Below, piece by piece: positions 24,611-38,021 of a DNA stretch of 64,000 nt (position 1 is its first letter; each line of letters opens with the position of its first letter). This DNA is from Codonopsis lanceolata (Eukaryota; Streptophyta; Magnoliopsida; Asterales; Campanulaceae): assembly GCA_013146195.2 (NCBI GenBank), contig CM028377.1, positions 2,294,001-2,358,000 of the forward strand, read 5' to 3'. The position numbers and the translations under genes are program-made. A model generated the notes under the pieces. It saw only the letters and a list, made by a program, of their open reading frames with translations, was not told the DNA's origin and ran no database searches.

Positions 24611-25838
24611 TGTTGATTCCTATAATACTAGATTTGGTTGAGTCATCTTCTGATTCTATTGTACAGTGGCTAAAAGGTCTGCGTACCGATTAGTGTGGCA
24701 ACTGTCTTAGAATCAAAGTTGTTTAGAACTGTTTAGTGTTAGTTTAGGCGCGGTTTTGCAAGCTTCTTCAGCAGCCTTGGAAGAACAACAGACTTTGAAG
24801 TCTGCTCAAAAAGCGAAAAATCAAGATTAGCCAGATCATGAAATTTTGACACGTATAGATCTATCTAGATATTTTTGAAAATATCTAGTCATCATGTCTT
24901 CATCAGATTTCACTTTATAGAAGTCAACTCTACATACTGACAATTGTCCAGACTGTCTCCTGAAACCTGAACTCTGAAGACATTACCCTTTTTGGCTAAG
25001 AAGACTTTCTAAGCTGCAGCGCCTGCAATCTGAAACCTTACTCTATTTGGGAATGTCTTTTTGCACACACTGCATCTCTGATGACTGTGACTCTTACATC
25101 TCCCAAAGCTCCGAATTGCATTCAATGCAATAGAACGTTGGACACATCCCTCTCTGCCTCAGTCCAACGGTCCAAAAGATCTCTCTGGTATTTATTCAAG
25201 TTTTGAAGATCTGAAGAAATAACTCTTGCGCATTAAACTCTCAAGCTTCATCTTCAACACACAAGCATTCAAGAGATCAAAGGACAAGAACTAACACTTC
25301 ACCAAACTTCCTGAAGCTGCAGTTCTGCCAGTCTTAAATTTGTTTTAGCTTCATTTAGTTTGTTTATTTTAAACTGTTCTTTACATTAGCACGTGTGAGA
25401 ACAATTAATCCTTGATTGTTCTTCTCACCTTTATACACTTGGTTAAAAACTTATTTTGTACACGATCCATTAGAGATCTTACTCATAAACCAAGTGGATA
25501 AACAAGTGCACTTTTAAAATCCAAAGCTAACCACTTTGGTAGTGGACGTAGTACTATTCACAGTACGAACCACTTCATATCGCTGTGTTCTGCTTGATCT
25601 ATACTTATAACTTCTGTTAGCTGCTCATACTGATTAACAATCTATTCAGAATCTGTACTACCTTAACAGAACTCTTGATAGTTCAGATTCTCTTCTGTTT
25701 CCGCTGCCTTAACGTTTTTAGTTAAATCTTCTTAAAGAAATCACTTAGAAGTGTTTACGAAAAGTTTTCATAAAAACATATCTAGGCTATTCAACCCCCC
25801 CCCTTCTAGCCTAGATTGAGCCTATTTTGGGACCACCA
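24611..25838 (+). mobile_element. 5' LTR of the SIRE-like element
   Basis: Begins TGTTGATTCC and ends near GGGACCACCA before the primer site. The run CTATTCAACCCCCCCCCC (about 25788-25803), followed by TTCTAGCC, is shared with the nested solo LTR at 20248-21300. A palindromic module, CAGACTTTGAAGTCTG, lies at 24789-24804. The exact first base is inferred from similarity to the solo LTR end TGTTGAATC. Confidence 0.7.
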
Positions 25839-25840
25839 AT

Positions 25841-25852
25841 TGGTATTAGAGC
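25841..25852 (+). promoter_or_regulatory. Primer binding site, initiator Met tRNA
   Basis: TGGTATTAGAGC follows the LTR end by two bases and differs by one base from the usual TGGTATCAGAGC complement of initiator Met tRNA. It would prime minus-strand DNA synthesis. Confidence 0.8.
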
Positions 25853-25892
25853 TTAATTCTTTGAAAATTCATTTTTCCAAGCTTAACCTCTT

Positions 25893-27236
25893 GTGAATAG
25901 ATCCTATGGCTCACTATATGCTGCCTACTTTGAATACCAGCCACGTCCCAAATTGGACGAAGGCCACTTTGAAGTCTGGAAAGATAAAGTTCTGAGATAT
26001 ATGAACTCTATTGACGATCATTTGTGGCAATGTGTTCTAACAGGTCCTTATATTCCAATGAAACCCAACCTACTTGCCGAAGTAGCCAGTGGACCTCCCG
26101 AGATACCTAAATCCATGAACGAATGGACAGACGAAGAAAGGAGGCTTGTTGAACTCGACAGCAAAGCTATTCACATCATATCCAGCTCTGTCAACACAAG
26201 CACATATCAACAGATTATCAAATGTAAAACTGCCAAGGAAATGTGGGAAGCCTTGGTAGAATATCTTGAAGGAGATCTGCCCACTAGAGACAACAGAAAG
26301 TATTACTACATTCAACAATTCGACTCCTTCAGAAAAGATCCTGAGGAGACTCTACGACAAGCCTACGACAGATTTTGTGAGGTAGTAAACAGTTGTTATT
26401 CCTTAGGAAAATAATATAGTGTTAAAGAAGTTAATATGAGATTTTTAGCTTCTCTAGGAAGTTTGTGGCATGTTAAAACCACTACTATAAAAGAGTCCAA
26501 AGACTTGAACTCCATGCACCTCAGAAGTTTGTATGCGAGTTTAACCGTCTATGAGCAAGAGTTGCTTCAAGCTCAAGAACAGGACAAACATTTTAAACTT
26601 CCTTCCTTTTCTGCTATTTCTCAGGAAATTCCTGCCCAAGAAAATAAACCATCTACTTCTTCAAATGAGAATGAAATTCTTTCTGACGAGCAATTTGCCA
26701 TGTTCGTTAAGAAGTTTCAAAAGTTCTCAAAATTTAACAAAAAGAAGGAAGCAAACCAGCAAACTTTCAGAAAGTCTGCTGAAAACTCACACAACAATGA
26801 GTTAGTTTGCTACAATTGCAGGAAGCCTGGTCACTTTGCTTCTAAATGTCCTAAGCCAAAATATGAAGCCTATAAACGGAGACCATCTAAATCATTTTCT
26901 AAACATAGAGGTCTACTGGTTGAGGACTTAGAAGAAAACCATGTATCTACTTGGTTTGAAACAAATTCTGATGAGGATGATAGTGATGACTCACCCAAGC
27001 AGGCACACATTTGCCTCGCTGCTCTAGAGTCACCTCCCACCTATGACTCAGATAGTGAAGTTAAATACTCTCCTTTCCAAGCTAACATTGAACAATCTTC
27101 TGAAGAGCCTTCAAAAGAAGATATCCTCAAGGATGCTCAAGACATGCTAGAGGAATTCAATGAATTTAGAAAGGCCTATGTTAAGTTAGCTAAAAGTCAT
27201 GAGAAGCCGAGAAATACATCTTTGAAGCCGAGTTAA
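25893..27236 (+). pseudogene. Gag of the SIRE-like element
   Basis: One frame, broken by a single TAA at 26412-26414. The first part has the Copia gag core (LDEGHFEVWKDKVLRYMNSI, MWEALVEYLEGDLPT, YYYIQQFDSFR). The second part carries a CCHC knuckle, CYNCRKPGHFASKC, then an acidic Asp/Ser-rich stretch (DEDDSDDSPK), as in SIRE gag proteins. The frame opens at a GTG where an ATG is expected, so the original start may be mutated or lie upstream. A one-base shift near 27205 moves the continuation into the next frame. Gag would package element RNA. Confidence 0.8.
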
Positions 27237-29559
27237 AAACTCTCCATGGAGTCCAGCAGGAAAGTATCAAGTTAAAAGAAGAGAACAAATTTCTCAATGA
27301 AAAGGTTGCCTGCCTTATTGATCATGCCAAAGAGATATCTGCTGAGAAAGATGAGTTGCAAAAAACCATCAACTCATGGAATAACTCAACGGCAGTCTTT
27401 GATCAAATTCTTGGAGATCAGAAGCCCTCAACAGATAAATATGGGCTAGGATTCTCTGAAAGCATTTCTGGTACAACCTCTGAACAGGAAAATGAACATT
27501 TTACAGTGAATAGTAATGTTCCTGCACAATATCAGAAACATAACAAGGGTAAAGAAGGAATTTGTTATACTGCTACTCCTTATAAATACCCTAAGGTTCA
27601 AATTATCAAAAACAGTGAAGCTTTGAAAGCAAAACAATCATCTGCTAAAGAGAAACCTGCTAAAGGTGGTGCAGACTCTCAACGGCCCTCCACCAGCACT
27701 TCTGTGAAAGCAAAGGCTGTTGTTTCAGGGCCTACGAAAAGTCTGCTCAAACCTATCAGATTCATCAACAGTACTACAGATGGTGCTGCTGCTACACAGA
27801 ATGTTGATACCAAGCTTAAAGGCAAAATATATGAGGTATCGAAATCTACTACCAGCAAGTACTCTTCTGCTAAAGCAAAGATCGCTGCATGACTCAAGAA
27901 GCCTCACACAGATGTCCCTAAGCTTGCTGTTAACAAGACTGCTAAATCAAAAGCTGCTGTTAAGGAAAATGTTCAAAAACCTTCCAATACCTAGCATGAT
28001 CAAATAGATTTCTGTAATTTCCATCATTGTACCTTTTGCAAATGTTTTGGCCACTTGGTCCATGAATGTCTGCTGAAATCCATCATAAAGCCTGCTGGAT
28101 CCACTATTCCAAAAATCAGGCAAGTATGGGTTCCAAAAATACGCTAATCATTTGGACCCATAAGAAAAGTAAAAGGGGACCATGATTTTCTTACCTTTAC
28201 ATCTCAGGTATGCTTCGTGGCTGCTTCAAGCACAGAAAAGAAAGATGTATGGTATCTAGACAGTGGTTGCTCAAGACATATGACCGGAGAATCTTGCCTT
28301 CTCTCTAACATCTCTGAAGCAGAAGGCCCTCCTGTCATCTTCGGAGACAATGCTAAAGGAAGAACAATTGGCTACGGATCCATCATCCGAGGAAATCTCT
28401 CCATTGGAAAAGTCTCTCTAGTAGAAGGCTTGAAACATAATCTTCTGAGTATTTCTCAATTCTGCGATAAAGGACTTATCTGTCAATTTTCCTTAAACAG
28501 ATGTGATATCAAGGATCCAGTCTCCTGCTCAACCTTGGTTACTGGACATAGACAAGGGAATGTCTATGTGATAGATTTGAACGCTTATGGCAAGGCTGCT
28601 AGTCAATGTCTTGTGGCAAACTCTGCTCAAGACAAGAGCTAGTTATGGCATAAAAGACTCAGCCATTTGAACTTCAAATATCTATCTAAGCTATCCAAAG
28701 AAGGTCTAGTTAAAGGATTGCCAAAGGTCTCTGCTGATCATGATCGTGCTTGCAAAGCTTGTCAACTGGGAAAGTTCTCAACAACGTCTTTCAAGAGCAA
28801 ACCAGGACTCTCAACATCGAGACCTCTGCAACTACTCCACATGGATCTCTTCGGACCAGTCACTACTATCAGCTATGGTGGTCACAGATACACGCTAGTA
28901 GTAATGGATGATTATACAAGATATACTTGGACAGAGATGATGTCTTCTAAAGACCATACATACGATCTTCTTACAGCTTTGTTCAGAAGACTGCAAACGC
29001 AAAAACTAGATGAAATCAGTGACGTTCGATCAGACAACGGTACTGAGTTTACCAATAATGGAATAGCAAAGTACTGTGATGATCACGGTATTGGTCATAA
29101 CTTCTCTGCAGTAAGGACACCACAACAGAATGGTGTAGCTGAAAGAAGAAACAGAACACTTATCGAAGCTGCTAAAACTATGCTTGCTGAAGCAAAGCTA
29201 CCCAAACACTTCTGGGCAGAAGCCGTCAACACAACTTGCTTTACTCAGAACCGATCCTTGATCAACAAATTTCACGGTAAAACTCCCTATGAACTTTGGA
29301 GAGATAAAGCCCCAAACATTGGATTTTTTAAAATCTTCAGCTGTAAATGCTTCGTAGTCTACAATGGTAATGACTACAAAAGCAAATTTGATAACAAAGC
29401 CGATGAAGGCGTATTTCTGGGCTATGCTTTACACTCCAAGGCTTACAGGGTTTTCAACAAAAGATCATTAAAAATAGTTGAATATGTTCATGTCTCATTT
29501 GATGAGTTTGATTTATTAGAGCCACACGTGGCTCCAAATGTTGCTGATGACTTTGTTAA
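27237..29559 (+). pseudogene. Pol of the SIRE-like element: protease and integrase, truncated
   Basis: One frame carries the Lys/Ser-rich linker, a second CCHC motif (CTFCKCFGHLVHEC, from 28028), the protease (VWYLDSGCSRHMTG, catalytic DSG), the pre-integrase (LWHKRLSHLNF, ACKACQLGKF) and the integrase core (HMDLFGPV, VRSDNGTEF, PQQNGVAERRNRTLIE), so the D-D-E residues remain. Stops at 27890, about 27992, 28144 and 28640 lie in frame. The coding sequence then runs to GVFLGYALHSKAYRVFNKRS and breaks at 29559, where the LTR of element B is inserted. The former downstream reverse transcriptase is not in the window. Confidence 0.85.
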
Positions 29560-32500
29560 TGTGAGAACCCAAACCTCATTTCATGTTTGTCATCATTATA
29601 ACATGTTTACAATAGATCTTGACATGTTAGAGACTTCATTTCATTCATATCATGTTGGCATTGAGTTGGTTGAGATCATAATAGAGTAATGGTCTTCCAT
29701 GCGTTGCATGCCCTGTGTTGATGTTTCGAGTGTTCTTCGTATTGTGTTATCACCTTAATAAGTCTCATGAGAGTCTTAGAACTTTGCATCTAAGGTTTAT
29801 AATGTTCATCTTAGTTGTTGTGTGCTTGGTTGGGAGTTTAGAAGCTTCGTTGCTTCGTTTGTGTTTTGATGTTGTACATCATTGCTTGTATTGCCTTCAT
29901 TTCGTCTCGAGAGAAGTTCGGTTGAGTTCTAGGCCTTGTATACAAGTCATAACCATGTCTAAACAAGCCTAATACATGTTCATTCTATCCTAGATTAAGT
30001 TGGGATTGATTCGTGTTTGATTCGTTGGCCGTTTGTTGAGTGGTTCCAGCCATGTTTTAACATGTTTCAGATGTGTTTCGGGTGTGTTTCCGACTTGTTT
30101 TGGGTTTGGTTACACCTTAGGATTGTTGCCTTTGAGTTTGGAATAATTTAGGACAAGTTTACATCATGTTTTAGACCTGAACCTCGCGGCCGCATGGCTT
30201 TCTGATTAGTGGCTCGCATTGAGATGCTGAGAGCATGTTAAAAAGTGTAGACCTGGAGGAACAGGACCATGCGCTCGCATGGTCCAAAACCAAAGCGACC
30301 GCATTGGTCTGATTTCAGCAATTGGTGAGTTTTGAGTGGTTTTGGCTATTGACCCTTGAGCCCTTGCCCCTTGGCCGACCAAAGTGAGTCCAAGCCTTCA
30401 TTGTTGACTCTTCTAAGACCCTTCTAAGCCCTTTGATCATCCCTTATCAATGGCCATCCTTCCTTGGCCAATTAGAAGCAAGATAATCACCTTTACTTGG
30501 ATTGGGGTCTACTTGGTAAGTATATAAGCCATTTGTTCAACCAAATCAGCCATTGTTGATAAAAAAAACTCCAGAGAATCAGAGGCTCTTCCACCATTTT
30601 CGTCCATAGCAAGAACACCAACTTGAGAGACCATTTCCCGGAGATCCGGTGGTCCGATCGCGATCCGAGACCGCCAAATCGAAGGCCTCAATCTCCTCTA
30701 CAACAATCCTTGCTTTGATCACTCATTCATCCATTAATCTTAGGACTAAGGTGATTGACAATTCCCTGAGATTTCCATGTTTAATAAAATAACATGACCC
30801 CTTCATTATAGTTGTTTTAATGATGATTATAAACATCTTTTGTGAAGACAAAACCTCCAATTCAACATATAAAATATGTGTATGATTTTATGAAATCTCT
30901 ATGAAGTTATGATTTTGACATTTTGTAAAGCATGAATGTTGTTTGTAATAAGCTTGGGAATAACTCTTGTGAAAGAATTTGGTTCAATTCAAGGTTTAAC
31001 AAAATCACCGAATCTAGGGTTTGAAACTCGAGATTGTGTTTAAGGCTAGTTTAAGAACATGAACGACTTAGTTATCGAGTTCTAAATGAACGGAGAACTT
31101 AGAAAAGGGCAATGTGATACATATAGTATCAATGCTCTACTTGGTTGAATTTTAGTAAAACTCACCGGAGTTGAAATTAGGGAGTTATCGAACAATAACG
31201 ACTCCACAATCAATCCCTACGACGAATGTAGTTCATTAGACTAATGAATTAGCTTACAATACTTTGAGATGGATTGATGTTTATGCCTTGGTGTTTGTGT
31301 GCTTGTAAGACTCGAATGAGTTCTTATGCGGTTTATGTGATCGTGTGAAGTAAATGCATGATTGAGAGCATGTTGTAGAATAATGTATCTATTTGACATG
31401 TTGAATTTGCTCTTGTCGAATTCTTATTTGATTCCTTAAATGAGTAAACAACTACTTGTTGAATAAGTTCGCTCTTGTCGAACTTGTTCCTTATTTGAGA
31501 TTATATGACGAGTAAACATCTACTTGGCATTGCATTAGTCCAGCTGGCATATTTGATTGAGTCGTTGGTGTGACAACGCATCGCTGTCACGAGTTATGGG
31601 ACTCGTGATAGTGATGGGTTGTTATACCGGGTTTTTATCACACACGCCTCCACTGTTGGCCACAGTGGGGAAGTAGCACCTTTGCTGTAACCAAAAGAGC
31701 ACATTGGAAAGTCTAAGTACCAAGGAGAGAGCTTGGTACCCGATAAGAGAACTCGGTACTTTGATACACTAATCACGGGTATCATTGGCACCAATGTTAA
31801 CGTTGTGTATTGCAGGAGCTACGTAGCGGCACCGGTTCCAAAACATATCTTCCTATTATGTGGTTTACTTTATAGCACTTATGTGAAACAATGTGCTACC
31901 ATGTATATGTGATTTAAGTGTTTATTAAATGAATACTTTGAGTGACTTGATATTAAAGATGATATCTTGCTATGTATGTTGCATAATGCCATGACATGCA
32001 TAATTGTTAACTCACAAAGTCTTTATGACTTACCCCCTCCCTTTTACTGCTTTAGATCCGAGCCGTTCAGGTACCGCTCGTTGAGGTGTGGCAGGATTCT
32101 TGCTTGTCCGTGATCACACGCGACGAGGTTGTGGTTTATAGATGTCCTTATTTTGTTCTCTTTTGTAAGGACGTTGGGTTTAGCAAGTCATTTAGACTTT
32201 GCTTGGGAACTTTGCTTATTTGGATTTATGTCTATACTTGTAGTTCATGTATCCTATTTTGAGTGCCGGCGCATGTACGCCGAGCCTTGTATAGCTGTAG
32301 TATGGTTCACCTATTTTAAATCTTCCGCTGGGCATTACTTTAACTTTTATGTATTTATGTTGTTTCCCTGGCATGTTATAGCCGTCGAGGTATATTTGCA
32401 TGAACTGTGTAGTGTTGGGTTCCAGTAGTAAAGTCGCCGATGAATTGATATACTTGTCTTTAATTGCTATATCAGGTTTAAAAAGTTTTAAATTATTTCG

Positions 32501-32639
32501 GCCTTTTGGTGCCGAGTCGCGCTTCATCTAAAATGTTGCGTCACGTCGTTTTCTATAATTGAGTCTTTGCATGTGTTGTTGTCCTATTTGGACGACTTGA
32601 CTTGTGATTCCACCTCGGGGTCCGGGTCGGGTCGTCACA
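29560..32639 (+). mobile_element. 5' LTR of element B
   Basis: 3080 bp, TGTGAGAACC to GGGTCGTCACA. TATATAAG at 30519-30526 is a likely TATA box. Upstream of it lie palindromic modules at 30183-30197, 30264-30285 (stem GGACCATGCG/CGCATGGTCC) and 30290-30307. A conserved hairpin, AAGTTCG, CTCTTGT, CGAACTT, lies at 31465-31485. Open frames inside it look fortuitous. Confidence 0.85.
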
Positions 32640-32641
32640 GT

Positions 32642-32653
32642 TGGTATCAGAGC
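32642..32653 (+). promoter_or_regulatory. Primer binding site of element B
   Basis: TGGTATCAGAGC, an exact complement of the 3' end of plant initiator Met tRNA, lies two bases after the LTR end CACA. Confidence 0.9.
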
Positions 32654-32750
32654 TTTATAGGTTAGCTATCGGCCAGGATAGGTTCCATGGCCTAGGTGGG
32701 TTGGTTCTTTGTGTGATTTCTAACGTCGAGTGATTTCTTATAGGTTCACG

Positions 32751-33674
32751 ATGGTGGAGACTAGACACGGTACGAATACTGGGGGTATTGGTCCTAGCCA
32801 GGGAGGCGGTGTTGGTCGAGGTGACAGAGAGAATAGACAGGGTGACAGACCTCCTCAGCAGGAGCAGGTTGACCCTAATGCGCACATGGCGGACATGTAT
32901 CGCCGTATGCTTGCCTTTATGACTGAGATGGCCCAGGGAGGTCAGCCAGGAGGAGTACCACTTGTACCACCACCACCACCAGAACCTGAGGTGAGGCAGC
33001 CGCCACCTCGTATTGATGTGCCTGTTGATCCTAGAGGGAGGAACAACGCTATTTTGAAGAGATTCTTGAAGATGAAACCTCCATCTTTCGAGGGTGAGTC
33101 TGATGCTAGTATTGCTGAGTTGTGGCTGGAGGACTTAGAGAAGATTTTTGCAGCTCTGGACTGCACTGAGGAGGAAAAGGTTGTACTAGCAGTTTATAAG
33201 CTGAGGGGAGCCGCCAACCATTGGTGGAAAGTCTTGCTTGCTAGCTGGAATCTGAATGGGGTCCCTAGAGTGTGGCCTAACTTTGAGAGGGAGTTCAGGG
33301 CTTCATATGTCCCTATGGTAGTGAGGCAGAGGAGAGAGAAGGAGTTCCAGGATTTGGAGCAGGGTTCTATGTCCGTGGCTCAGTATTCGTCTAAGTTCAC
33401 TGAGTTGTCGCGGTATTGTGCGTATCTTGTACTAGATGAGCCTCAGAGGGTTCTTAAGTTTGTGAAGGGATTGAAGACAAAGTTTAGGGGGCAGCTTTTG
33501 TCTCTTCAGTTGACCGATTATCGGGGCGCGGTAGATCGTGCCTATGAGATAGAGAGAGATATAGAGGAGCACATGCCGAAGCCTTCTGTGCAGTCTTCAC
33601 ATCAGCCTCAGTTATCACAGGGAGCCTCGCGGCGATTGCAGGAGAGGCCGAGTCGGGGAATCGGTCGGCCGTAG
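32751..33674 (+). pseudogene. Gag of element B
   Basis: From ATG at 32751 the frame gives about 307 residues, starting MVETRHGTNTGGIGPSQG. A Pro-rich stretch (PPPPPEPEVRQPPP) precedes the Retrotrans_gag core (AELWLEDLEKIFAALDCTEE, ANHWWKVLLASWNLNGVP, EKEFQDLEQGSMSVAQYSSK, FVKGLKTKF). It stops at 33674 inside the Ser/Gln-rich linker. The first zinc knuckle lies just downstream out of frame (CSYCRRMGHAAKLD, final Cys lost), so gag is truncated by a frameshift. A GTG frame opens 21 bases earlier, but the ATG fits the family start. Confidence 0.8.
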
Positions 33675-36423
33675 GGCAACCGTCGCAAGCGGTGGCCATG
33701 GTAGGCAGCGATGCTGGGGGAGCGATGCAGGCGGCCCGAGAGTCGGGATATTCGCGCTCCATCTTCTCGAGGCGGCGGGGGAGAGCAGTACGTAGTATGT
33801 TCTTATTGTCGGCGCATGGGGCACGCGGCAAAGTTGGACTAAGACGCTAAGTGTCACTGTGGGGAGACGGTCATTTGAGGAGAGATTGTCCTAAGTCCGG
33901 TGCTAGTCGGTCGGTGGGTTACGTTCACGCCACGGGAACAGAGAGATAGTGATGGGCGACCGAAGGTGCAGGCACGAGTATTTGCGCTTGATCAGCGTGG
34001 TGTCCGAGAGTCTACTTCAGTGATTGGAGGTACACTCTCAGTTTTCGGTCATAGAGCTCGAGTTCTTATAGATCCAGGGTCTACTCATTCATATGTCGCA
34101 TCTCATTTTATATATCATTTATGTGTATTGCCTGCTCAGTTGCCTTATGTGCTTGAGGTGTCTACACCGTTGGGTGATTGTATGCTTGCATCTAAGGTTT
34201 ATAGGGGTTGCGATGTACTTGTTTGTGATCGGGTTTTGCATGCGGATTTGGTAGTATTGCCTATCCGGGATTTTGATGTGAATATTGGGTATGGATTGGC
34301 TATGTGTTTACCATGCTTTAGTAGATTGCCGTCGCAAGAGGGTTACTTTTGCCATGCCCGGAATTCCGGAATTTGTGTTTACTGGTGATCATGCTTTGAG
34401 TGGTATACATGTTATTTCTGCTTTGCGGGCTAGAAAACTTCTATCTCAGGGGTGTACGGGGTATATTGCTTGCGCTTGATACTAGCATGTCTACTGTTAG
34501 TATAGAAGATGTACCGGTAGTTAATGAATTTCCGGATGTCTTTTCGACTGATTATGCATTACCTCCCGACCGAGAGTTAGAGTTTTGCATTGAGCTATTG
34601 CCGTACTTCACCTATCTCTAGAGCACCTTATAGGATGGCTCGGTGAGTTGAGAGAGTTGAAGGAGCGATTGCGAGGCTAGCGGATAGAGAGTTTATTAAA
34701 CCGAGTGTGTCTCCGTGGGGTGCACCGGTTTTGTTTGTGAAGAAGAAGGATGGTAGTTTGTGGTTGTGCATTGACTATCGTCAGTTGAACCAAGTTACTA
34801 TAAAGAATAAGTACCCATTACCTCACATTGATGATCTCTTTGATCAGCTTCAGGGGTCTGTTGTGTATTCCAAGTTAGACTTGAGGAGTGGTTACCACCG
34901 TTGAGGGTTCGGCGGAGGATGTCCCGAAGGCACCTTTCGTGCAGCGTTATGGCCATTATGAGTTTGTTGTGATGCCGTTTGGTTTGACAAAGCGCGCTGC
35001 CATTTTTATGGACTTGATGAATAGGGTGTTTCATGAGTACCTTGATTGTTTTGTAGTGGTGTTCATTGATGATATCCTTGTGTACTCGAAGTCACGAGAG
35101 GAGCATGAGCATCATTTCAGAGAGGTTCTTCTTGTGTTGCGTGAGAAAACTTTTGCTAAATTTAGCAAGTGTGCGTTTGGCTAGAACAAGTTGCTTTTCT
35201 TGGGCATGTTGTGTCTAGTGATGGTATCGCGGTGGATCCATCTAAGGTTGAGGCATTACCAAGTGGAAGACTCCTAGTACGGTGACCAGTCCGTAGTTTC
35301 TTGGGCTTGGCGGGTTATTACAAATACCGTAGATTCATTGAGGGATTTTCTAAGATTGCCACTCCTATGACCAATCTTACTCGAGAAGAAGTCGCTTTTG
35401 TTTGGAGTGACAAGTGTGAGGCTAGCTTCGAGGAGTTGAAGAGGAGGTTGACTACAGCTCGGTTTTAGCTTTGCCTAGTGGTTGTGAGAACTTCGTGGTT
35501 TATTGTGGCGCTTCTTTGGAAGGCTTGGGTTGTGTGCTTATGCGAGAGCGGGAAGGTTATTGCCTATGCTTCTAGGAAGTTGTCACCGTATGAGCGAAAT
35601 TATCCGACTCATGATCTTGAGTTGGCGGCTATTATCTTTGCGCTTCATAAGTGGAAACACTATCTTTATGGAGCTAAGTTTGAGGTGTATCACGGATCAT
35701 AAGAGTGCGAAATACCTTTTCTCGCAAAAGGAGTTAAATATGAGGCAGGCGATGGATGGAGAAGCTTAAGGATCATGATTGTACTATCTTGTACCATCAG
35801 GGAAAGCGAATGTTGTTGCGGATGCGTTGAGTAGGAGATCCTACATGTCATGTTTGATGATTAGGGAATGGAAGATGCTCGAGGATGTCAGGTGAGTGGA
35901 GTCTGTTGTGAGTGAGCATAGTGTTCGAGTACTTTACACACGGTGTTGTTTGGGTTGATCAAGGAGGCTCAAGCTCTTGATCCAGTTGATGAAGATTATC
36001 GATGGATTGGGTGAGAATAATACACCCGAGTTCGCGATAAGCGATGATGGGATCTTGACATTTCGGGTAGGATTTGCGTTCCTTCTTTTGATGAAGTGAA
36101 ACGTATGGTTCTTGATGAGGCTCACAGGCCAAGTATACGATACATCCGGGTAGTACTAAGATGTGCAAGTGACTTGAAGAGGCGGTTTGGTGGAATGGTA
36201 TGAAGAGGGAGATGGTAGTATGTTTCGAGATGTTTGGCGTGCCCGGCGAGTTAAGGCCGAGCACCGAGACCTGTAGGTTTGCTTCATCCACTTGAGATTC
36301 AGGAGTGGAAGTGGGAGCATATCACCATGGATTTTATTCTGAGGTTGCCACGCTACTCGTAGAGGCTTTGATGCGGTTGGGTTATCGTTGATAGGTTGAC
36401 TAAGTCTTCTCATTTTCATTCCT
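33675..36423 (+). pseudogene. Pol of element B, heavily frameshifted
   Basis: Protease (RVLIDPGSTHSYVASHFIYH, 33900-34284), a frameshift near 34285 (GMDWLCVYHALVDCRRK resumes), then reverse transcriptase (SPWGAPVLFVKKKDGSLWLC from 34707, YSKLDLRSGYH, MPFGLTK and the catalytic FIDDILVYSKSREEH at about 35063-35107). RNase H parts (GKVIAYASRKLSPYERNYPT) lie near 35544-35700. Integrase remains run to the gap but are shifted several times. At least eight indels, mostly of one base, separate the parts. So many indels next to a gap could also partly reflect low sequence quality. Confidence 0.8.
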
Positions 36424-36523
36424 NNNNNNNNNNNNNNNNNNNNNNNNNNNNNNNNNNNNNNNNNNNNNNNNNNNNNNNNNNNNNNNNNNNNNNNNNNNNN
36501 NNNNNNNNNNNNNNNNNNNNNNN
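36424..36523. other. Assembly gap of 100 N
   Basis: Exactly 100 N, the usual placeholder for a gap of unknown length. The sequences on either side (element B integrase and unassigned DNA) need not be adjacent in the genome. Confidence 1.
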
Positions 36524-37968
36524 CACAGTGGGTTAAAGCTTTCCATGTGGGCTATTTAGGAGTGGGTTAGTCATAGGAAAAGGGAGGTCATTTGGGTTAC
36601 AGGTGTTTGGGGAATATATATGGTGGATAAGGCGGGTAAGGACATATATTTGGATAGTAGGGACTTGGTGGAGGATTGGGATTTGGGATAGTGGTAGTAT
36701 TTGGTGGGTTAATGTTTGGTTGGGTTTGGAGGCATCTTGAGGCTGGCAGGGGAAGAATTCACCTCACCATTGGATTTTAGACTCGTACACTGACTAGCCA
36801 TTTGACTCATCATTGCACCCAACCTTTGGTCAAACCATTCCTACATTCTTGGGACGGAACATACAGAGCCCCCGAATGGCCCATGCTGGGATCATTGCCA
36901 GGCGATTACGCCTTTGTATACGATCTGGCGGTACCTACGATCGATTTACCGCTCTGACAGAATCAGCAGGCGATGCATCTACGCCTTTTCCAATTCGGGC
37001 CATGTTTCTGAAGAAAATGGGGTTTGGTAGGTATCAGAAGGCTGGCTGGAGGCTATCTAGGCTTGGAGTACAGCGTGCCTTTTTATTAATATTTTACTAT
37101 TATATTTATTTTCGTGTTCCCTACGATTGATCGGATAAGCACCTGCTTTATTTTGACAGTCTCAGGACTTTTCTGGGCAGGAACATGGATTCTTTTTCGA
37201 GTATAGGACCAACGTATTCCACTGTCTTCGACTCTCTAGAATTTGGTGGTCCCAGGCGAAGGGCCTATACTCTTTCCGGGATCCACCATCCGAAATGGTC
37301 TAGGTCGAGCATCAGAGAATTATAAATCAGCCCATGTTTGTTATTTATATTTTTTTTTTGTGCGCACTTATTATATTTATTTATTTTTTTCTGAACTTGC
37401 GCATTTTTTTTTGACATATATATATATATATATTTCTCTTTTTGATTTTTTTTGAGTGACCCATAATTCAGAAATGCAAAAACCGGTCGGTCTGTGAAGT
37501 GTCTTGAAAAACTATATGCATTCTAACGTTGGCTTATGCAGGGGGTAGGCTAGCCATGGTGTAGGATAACAGTTCGGAATATATTTACATGCGCGCACGT
37601 GTGTGCGGTATCTAGAAAGCAGTAACATCTTTATTTATTTTACAGATATAGAAGAGAAAAATAAAGCAAATATGGTCTGTCTTGCTGTTATATGTGGATT
37701 TTCTCGGCTTTTTATTTTTGAGCGCAAGCAAGCAAGCAAGCACACCATTTTAAGAAATAGAAAGAAAAGCGGGGAAATTATCTATCCCTATTAATTACAA
37801 ATTTTGGTCCTATGTCCCCAAAATAAAATGACAGAATGAATGCAGATATGTACGAATATACAGAATAAAGTGAAAAAGAAAATGAAGCTGGAATAAAAAA
37901 ATAGAGTCGGAAAAGTAAAGCCCCGACTCTTTTGTTGTCTTTGCCGAGAATTTATTGTAATATACAAT

Positions 37969-38021
<53 letters not shown>

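Larger units (their letters stand above)
24611..29559 (+). mobile_element. Ty1/Copia element, SIRE-like, 3'-truncated
   Basis: It contains the 5' LTR (24611-25838), primer site, gag with zinc knuckle, second knuckle, protease, pre-integrase and integrase. It is cut in the integrase C-terminal part by the LTR of element B at 29560. Reverse transcriptase, RNase H, any envelope-like frame and the 3' LTR are absent from the window, perhaps lost in the assembly gap. Confidence 0.85.
29560..36423 (+). mobile_element. Ty3/gypsy element B (Tekay-like), running into the gap
   Basis: It has a full 5' LTR, primer site, gag, protease, reverse transcriptase, RNase H and the start of integrase, all on the plus strand, and then the N gap. 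Its LTR opening matches element A. It lies inside the integrase of the SIRE element and is therefore younger than that insertion. Pol has many single-base frameshifts. Confidence 0.85.

Noticed and set aside
32129..32428. 99-residue frame in the LTR of element B
   Set aside because: Hydrophobic and open by chance in U5; nothing similar is seen at the same place in LTR C.
24611..36423. Element B pol as the missing 3' half of the SIRE element
   Set aside because: B has gypsy domain order, chromovirus motifs and its own LTR and primer site; the SIRE reverse transcriptase is truly absent.
36813..37130. 105-residue frame as a host gene
   Set aside because: No motif, no splice signals, directly after the assembly gap; probably element leader.
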